Of a stretch of 16,190 nt of DNA, positions 12,335 through 16,190 are shown piece by piece (positions within the stretch are counted from its first letter, which is position 1; the number at the start of each line of letters is the position of its first letter). The notes below the pieces were generated by a model. That model was not told the origin of the DNA and made no database searches. It saw only the letters and a program-made list of their open reading frames with translations. This DNA comes from Bacillota bacterium (GTDB lineage: Bacteria; Bacillota; UBA4882; UBA8346). The stretch is taken from positions 1-16,190 of the forward strand of contig JAEYRN010000013.1 in NCBI GenBank assembly GCA_023435565.1, read 5' to 3'. A program made the translations under genes and the position numbers.

Positions 12335-13774
12335 TTATCTCTTCCAAAAACTACTTGAAAACATAACCATGATAGTTAAAATCTCGAGCCTTCCGGCCAG
12401 CATTAAAAAGCTCAGAGTCCACTTGGCAACCGGGTGTAAAAAGGCATAATTACTTAAAGGTCCGACTTTGGCAAGGCCGGGACCGATATTGCCCAATGTA
12501 GCTGCAGAAGCGCTGAATGAAGAGACCAAATCCAAACCGGTTGCTGTAACTATCATCCCTCCAATTACGAATAACAAAACATACATAAAGAAAAAGGCCA
12601 GGATCTCATGGACTACCGAATCTTGGATGTGCGACTCGCCGAGTTTAGCCTGGATCACCAACCGGGGTCTGGCAATTCGCATTATTTGTTTTTTCATATA
12701 TTTGAATAACAGAATCACCCGGGCTACTTTAATTGCCCCGCCGGTTGATCCGGCACAACCGCCGATGAACATTAAGATTAATAATATAGCTTGGGCTAAC
12801 GGAGGCCATAGGGCGAAATCATTACTGGAAAAACCGGTGGTGGTGCAGATCGATACCACTTGAAAAACTGCGTAACGTAAGGCTTTCAATACCGGTAACT
12901 TCAGACTAGCCATCAATGAACCCGCAACCAAAAGTGTAGCGATGGTTAAAATCATTAAATAGCCTTTGGCTTCAGGATCTGTAAATATCGCTTTCAGACT
13001 CCGCTTTTGAATAGCCCGGTAATAGAGGGAAAAGTTGAGTCCGGCAAGAGTCATAAAGATAATAATGATAGTTTCAATTGCGACACTGTTATAAGCCTCA
13101 ACACTAAATATCTTGGATGAAAAACCCCCGGTGGCCATGGTGCCAAAGGTATGAATCAAACTGTCATAAAGGGACATACCGGCTACTTTCAGAGCGATGA
13201 CTTGTACCATTGAAATGACAGTATAAATACCCCAGAGAACTATAGCAGTCTGTTTTAACCGGGGCATGATCTTTTCCGGAACCAAGGAGGGAACCTCGGC
13301 ATGAAACATAAATGCCCCTCCGCCAAAGATTGCAAAAATAGCTAAGGACAATACAATGATCCCCATACCTCCCAGCCAGTGGGTTAAACTCCGCCAGAAC
13401 AAGATCCCCCGGGATAAACTCTCCACATCTCCAATTACCGTAGCACCGGTTGTGGTAAAGCCGGACATAATTTCAAAATAAGCATCGACATAACTCGGGA
13501 CCGCTCCCGAAAAATATAAAGGCAATGCTCCAAAGGCCACTATCAAGATCCAACCAAACCCGACAATTACGAATCCTTCTCTCCGGCCGAACTTGCCTTC
13601 GGCTTTGAATAGTCTGAGTAAGAAACCGACGATCAATGTGATTGCAATTGAGAGTAACAGCGGAATCAAATCGGCGGAACGATCTTTGATTGCCCAGAAA
13701 ACCGGAAACAACATGGTCAAAGCTAACAACAGAAGAATATTCCCGATCGAATGAAAAATGAGACGATAATACAT
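12335..13774 (-). CDS. trkH: TrkH potassium uptake channel subunit
   Basis: The product is an inner-membrane K+ transporter of 479 residues from the TrkH/KtrB superfamily. The four pore-loop filters are readable: TTTGATV (107-113), ATGGFS (214-219), TTTGFS (311-316) and LGNIGPG (427-433). The gating-loop region GGCAGSTGGAIKVAR (338-352) and the N-terminal 'GFTTTGATV' context also fit. It forms a dimeric pore whose opening is controlled by the RCK ring made by TrkA. It starts at ATG 13774 directly after GGGGGAG, nine bases beyond the trkA stop, so the two are co-transcribed and probably translationally coupled. Length and motifs are complete, with no sign of decay. Confidence 0.96.
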   Translation of the reverse strand: MYYRLIFHSIGNILLLLALTMLFPVFWAIKDRSADLIPLLLSIAITLIVGFLLRLFKAEGKFGRREGFVIVGFGWILIVAFGALPLYFSGAVPSYVDAYFEIMSGFTTTGATVIGDVESLSRGILFWRSLTHWLGGMGIIVLSLAIFAIFGGGAFMFHAEVPSLVPEKIMPRLKQTAIVLWGIYTVISMVQVIALKVAGMSLYDSLIHTFGTMATGGFSSKIFSVEAYNSVAIETIIIIFMTLAGLNFSLYYRAIQKRSLKAIFTDPEAKGYLMILTIATLLVAGSLMASLKLPVLKALRYAVFQVVSICTTTGFSSNDFALWPPLAQAILLILMFIGGCAGSTGGAIKVARVILLFKYMKKQIMRIARPRLVIQAKLGESHIQDSVVHEILAFFFMYVLLFVIGGMIVTATGLDLVSSFSASAATLGNIGPGLAKVGPLSNYAFLHPVAKWTLSFLMLAGRLEILTIMVMFSSSFWKR

Positions 13775-13783
13775 GTTCTCCCC

Positions 13784-15142
13784 CTAGGCCATGACCCCGT
13801 CAGTATGGAAAAGTTGCTCGATTTTGGGAGCAGCCGAACGTAAAGTAAAGACAATCGCCCGGTCGCCGGATTGAATCAAAGTATCACCCCGTGGGATCAA
13901 AATGCTCTCTTTTTGAGAAATCGAACCAATGACCACTCCGTCCGGTATCTTAAGATTTCGTAATTGGGACCGGGTGATCGGGGAATCCGGTTCCGCTTCC
14001 AATTCGATCATCTCGGCGTCGCCGGTATTCAGAAGGCTGACAGAGATGACGTTCCTTTTCCGCATCAGCTTTAGGACGGTACTGACTGTTAGGAGGCGCG
14101 GAGTGATGGTAGCCGTGACCCCGATAGTCTCAGCCAAAGATATATAATCCTCCCGGGAAATTTCACAAATAACCTCGTTAACCTCTCTCTTTTTAGCTAA
14201 CATGCAAGCTACTATATTTGAATTATCGGAACCGGTTAAGGAAATGAAAATATCATCTTCACCTAAGTTTTCTTCCTCAAGGATCTCAATCTTAGTAGGA
14301 TCAGCGCAAATAATTTGGCAATCCTCCAGTTCGGTGGAGAGTGTTCGGCATTTATCAACCGACTGCTCGATCACTTTGACTTCGGGCAGGTTCTTCTTGG
14401 TTCGCAACAGATTAACCAGATATTGACTGATTAGACCGCCGCCCGCAATGATGATCCGTTTAAACTTCGGTTTCTTCAGTTTGATTAAACCGTTTAAGTT
14501 ATGAAACCCGGCTGTTTTACCCAGTACGAAGATCTTGTCGTTCTGTAAAAGTTGGGTATTACCGTTGGGAATGATCACTTGTTCCTTCCTGATTACCGCC
14601 ACAATTGTATACTTCTCCAAGTTTAACTCAGAAATCTTTTTACCGGCGATGTCCAGATTATCGTCAATTTTAATCCCGATCATGCTCAATTTGCCCTCGG
14701 CAAAATATTCCAGACTGGTTGCGGTAGGGACCTCAATCAAACGGAAAATTTCCTGAGCCGCTAAATATTCGGGATTAATGAGCAGATCGATCCCGAAATT
14801 GGTGTAAGCCAAAACCGAAGGTAACTCGGAGGTATAGTCCGGATTTCGAACCCGGGCGACAGTTGTCCGTACTCCAAATCTTTTGGCAAACATACAGGCT
14901 ATGATGTTTAGTTCATCATTATCGGTCACCGCTAGTAAAATATCAGCGGTTTTAACTTGAATTTCTTCCAAAATCTTAACACTGGCGCCATTCCCTACCA
15001 CGGTCATCACATCAAAGTTTTCCGCGATCGGTTTAATCGCCTCGGAATCTTTGTCGATAATGATAATATCATGGTTCTCCTGGGACAATACCCGGGCCAG
15101 GTCAAATCCGAGTTTCCCGGCGCCGACGATCACAATTTTCAA
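13784..15142 (-). CDS. trkA: TrkA, NAD(H)-binding RCK regulatory subunit of K+ uptake
   Basis: The product is a cytosolic protein of 452 residues with a duplicated RCK module. RCK_N 1 (about 1-120) has the dinucleotide motif GAGKLG (7-12) and the acidic D30 after strand 2; RCK_C 1 covers about 138-215. RCK_N 2 (about 228-340) has AGGGLISQ (233-240), and RCK_C 2 covers about 365-437, ending near GDTLIQSGDRAIVF. The first site keeps G-x-G-x-x-G; the second (G-G-G-x-x-x) is less canonical, as is usual in TrkA. It gates TrkH in response to nucleotides. The start is TTG 15142 with GGAGG (15151-15155) eight bases before it. It is the first gene of trkA-trkH. The 66-bp space to the divergent small gene has no clear minus-strand promoter, so a more distant start of transcription is possible. 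Confidence 0.96.
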   Translation of the reverse strand: MKIVIVGAGKLGFDLARVLSQENHDIIIIDKDSEAIKPIAENFDVMTVVGNGASVKILEEIQVKTADILLAVTDNDELNIIACMFAKRFGVRTTVARVRNPDYTSELPSVLAYTNFGIDLLINPEYLAAQEIFRLIEVPTATSLEYFAEGKLSMIGIKIDDNLDIAGKKISELNLEKYTIVAVIRKEQVIIPNGNTQLLQNDKIFVLGKTAGFHNLNGLIKLKKPKFKRIIIAGGGLISQYLVNLLRTKKNLPEVKVIEQSVDKCRTLSTELEDCQIICADPTKIEILEEENLGEDDIFISLTGSDNSNIVACMLAKKREVNEVICEISREDYISLAETIGVTATITPRLLTVSTVLKLMRKRNVISVSLLNTGDAEMIELEAEPDSPITRSQLRNLKIPDGVVIGSISQKESILIPRGDTLIQSGDRAIVFTLRSAAPKIEQLFHTDGVMA

Positions 15143-15208
15143 ATTTTCTTCCTCCTATTAAAGGAAAGTAAACAATCAAGGTCGAAAAAATGTTTAAAGG
15201 GGGTCGTG

Positions 15209-15421
15209 ATGAATCAGGAATCATTTAAAATTACCGAACAAAAAACCGTAATCACCATCCAGACAACTGATTTTTATGAACTTCAGAGCCTGGTTAAACA
15301 TGTCAAAAATAACGGTTGGACTATTGAAACCCCTTCAAAATACGTTGTTGGAAAAAACCTCTGGGAAATTGTAATCAGTAAACCTGTAACAATTTCTGTA
15401 AAACTTTTTGAGGAAAGATAA
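15209..15421 (+). CDS. 70-residue protein of unknown function, divergent from trkA
   Basis: The product has 70 residues and begins MNQESFKITEQKTV. I do not recognise a family. It has no cysteines, no signal peptide and no hydrophobic helix. The pattern of short strands (TVITIQTT, WTIETPS, LWEIVISK, TISVKLFEE) with one central helix (FYELQSLVKHVKN) suggests a small alpha/beta fold. The start is fixed by AAAGGGGG seven bases before the ATG; a longer open frame exists upstream but overlaps trkA antisense, and I reject it. It diverges from trkA with a 66-bp gap, so common regulation is possible. It lies antisense to any transcript that would run from the RNA promoter at 15749 into trkA. Confidence 0.65.
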   Translation: MNQESFKITEQKTVITIQTTDFYELQSLVKHVKNNGWTIETPSKYVVGKNLWEIVISKPVTISVKLFEER

Positions 15422-15573
15422 AAAATTATCCTACCCTACTGCTAGATTTGTAACAAAGTCCGATTTCTTTACAAAAGAACAACTTCTACCGCATCGTTAC
15501 TGTTTACCTTCAAAATCGACATCTCCACATATTACAATCCTAACTCTTAAAAAATTTCGATCATAATATTGAT

Positions 15574-15714
15574 AAAAAAACCCATGCACCTAAACAGGTG
15601 CAAAGGTCTTGTTTAGTCTATAGACCGGTAAAGCCAGGCTTTTAAAAGCCGGGTTTGTTGACCCTGTCAAACCGATATAAATACGGCGGGGAAACCACTC
15701 CCCTTTACGCTATA
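15574..15714 (-). ncRNA. candidate structured RNA with intrinsic terminator and competing antiterminator
   Basis: A minus-strand transcript from about 15714 to the T-run at 15580-15574. A closing stem, CTTTAC (15703-15708) with GTAAAG (15628-15633), encloses four local hairpins: GGGG/CCCC (15688-15691, 15700-15703), CCG/CGG (15672-15674, 15684-15686), GGTTTG/CAAACC (15652-15657, 15668-15673) and a 14-bp perfect palindrome (15637-15650). Next come GGTCT/AGACC (15605-15609, 15622-15626) and the terminator stem TGCACCT/AGGTGCA (15585-15591, 15596-15602), followed by seven T. TGTTTAG (15610-15616) can pair with CTAAACA (15590-15596) and would disrupt the terminator. It does not match riboswitch, 6S, SRP or tmRNA signatures that I know. 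No minus-strand gene lies before trkA. Confidence 0.6.
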
Positions 15715-15720
15715 AAAATT

Positions 15721-15749
15721 ATTATACATAAGATATTTAGCTTTGGCAA
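15721..15749 (-). promoter_or_regulatory. strong sigma-A type promoter of the structured RNA
   Basis: On the minus strand, TTGCCA (15749-15744) and a perfect TATAAT (15726-15721) are separated by 17 bp. Transcription would start at about 15713-15714, right before the first helix of the RNA element. Confidence 0.8.
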
Positions 15750-16190
15750 GGTCCTAGATTTCTGGTTCAATTAACGACAACATAATAAAAACGGCTGTTT
15801 GTTTTATCATTTTCTGGCTTTTTTATTGTTAAAAAATGGATTGTTCATAAAAGAAACCGCCTTACCAGCGGTTATAAATCAATATATTTTTTTAGCGCAG
15901 CTACTATTCTTTCTTTGGTTCGAAAACCAACCAATCGAAAGAAGCTGTTTTCCGTTTGGTCTATTTATTGTATGTGCGTTACTTGAGGCGGTGATAAGCG
16001 ACTTAATCCGAGATTAAATTACGAATAATTGGATATACTTCCAAAGAACTTAGCCCAAAGGATGATAGCGTGAAAAATTCCATAAATTGACGAAAAAAGG
16101 GCGCACTAAACTAAGGCCTTTAAAGGCCTAAAAAAATCTAGCCTTAGTTTAAGCCACAGAAATATCGGTATCTTTTATAATACCATTGGA
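15750..16190. other. intergenic region with inverted repeats, no supportable gene
   Basis: About 440 AT-rich bases. A hydrophobic open frame at 15799-16017 (+) begins at a TTG without a ribosome binding site and resembles no family; I do not call it. Small hairpins are visible at 15855-15873 (AACCGC/GCGGTT) and 16167-16184 (GGTAT/ATACC), and a larger inverted repeat lies at 16107-16151. No tRNA or promoter was convincing. Confidence 0.5.
16107..16151. repeat. nested inverted repeat
   Basis: Arms TAAACTAAGGC (16107-16117) and GCCTTAGTTTA (16141-16151) form an 11-bp stem around a perfect 16-bp palindrome AGGCCTTTAAAGGCCT (16114-16129) that shares bases with the left arm, so the two foldings exclude each other. 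Seven A follow the palindrome on the + strand, and CCCTTTTTT follows the outer stem on the minus strand. It may be a terminator or attenuator of a gene beyond the right edge, or a repeat element. Confidence 0.5.

Noticed and set aside
12213..12863. Two + strand open frames over the end of trkH
   Set aside because: Antisense to conserved TrkH pore loops, with no ribosome binding sites or domains.
14957..15208. N-terminal extension of the small + strand gene
   Set aside because: It runs antisense through the start of trkA, whose RCK domain is unambiguous; a strong ribosome binding site marks the ATG at 15209 instead.
15574..15714. c-di-AMP (ydaO-type) riboswitch controlling trkAH
   Set aside because: The position relative to K+ genes is tempting, but the conserved ydaO sequence blocks are not found and a + strand gene lies between.
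15799..16017. Open frame (+) for a hydrophobic 72-residue peptide
   Set aside because: TTG start without a ribosome binding site, no family resemblance, and residue use typical of AT-rich non-coding DNA.
1..16190. tRNA genes, rRNA or CRISPR arrays
   Set aside because: No T-loop/acceptor combinations, rRNA segments or regularly spaced direct repeats were found on either strand by eye.

Overview
The window reads as a chromosomal stretch of a strictly or mostly anaerobic, moderately AT-rich bacterium. Strong GGAGG-type ribosome binding sites, frequent TTG/GTG starts and U-tailed terminators point to a Bacillota (Firmicutes)-like lineage. One secreted protein (1380-1901) ends in an F-x-F-x-F strand typical of outer-membrane beta-barrels, so a diderm member is possible, but this is inference. 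No ribosomal or phylogenetic marker is present that would fix the taxon.

Layout. 1-2300: a partial membrane methyltransferase (ICMT-like), a ~100-residue two-helix ferritin-like protein of the encapsulin-cargo type, a beheaded SAM methyltransferase, a secreted beta-rich protein on the + strand, and a beheaded peroxiredoxin. 2500-4100: peptide deformylase, a YbaK-type Cys-tRNA deacylase and a C_GCAxxG_C_C family protein. 4100-7140: iron uptake in the transcription order fur, feoA, feoB, J-domain protein, with Fur boxes in front of fur and feoA. 7330-11060: an ORP-like cluster with two MinD-type ATPases carrying 2x[4Fe-4S] ferredoxin insertions, two NifX/NifB-domain proteins and two small glycine-rich 'DGTGP..GP.TGR' proteins, with a beheaded DUF89 gene in between. 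11160-15142: a ZupT-type ZIP metal transporter and the K+ uptake pair trkA-trkH, with a 98-bp MITE inserted at the zupT stop codon. 15200-16190: one 70-residue orphan gene and a mostly non-coding tail that holds a well-delimited candidate structured RNA. Nearly all genes lie on the minus strand.

How it fits together. Iron and Fe-S handling dominate: Fur-controlled ferrous uptake, a ferritin-like store, a broad metal importer, and the MinD/NifX cluster, whose relatives handle Mo/Fe-S clusters or cell-division positioning.

Two signals are not explained by standard annotation. (1) A near-palindromic GGGCATATGCCC-type motif occurs five times. Four of the five overlap the -35 element of a predicted promoter (peroxiredoxin remnant, deformylase, NifX-MinD operon, DUF5320-like gene), which suggests a small regulon under an unidentified repressor. 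(2) A ~140-nt minus-strand RNA at about 15714-15574 has a TTGCCA-17-TATAAT promoter, a closed multi-helix domain and an intrinsic terminator with a competing antiterminator pairing. I cannot assign it to any RNA class I know. Three genes in the window have lost their N-terminal halves while keeping an open C-terminal half.
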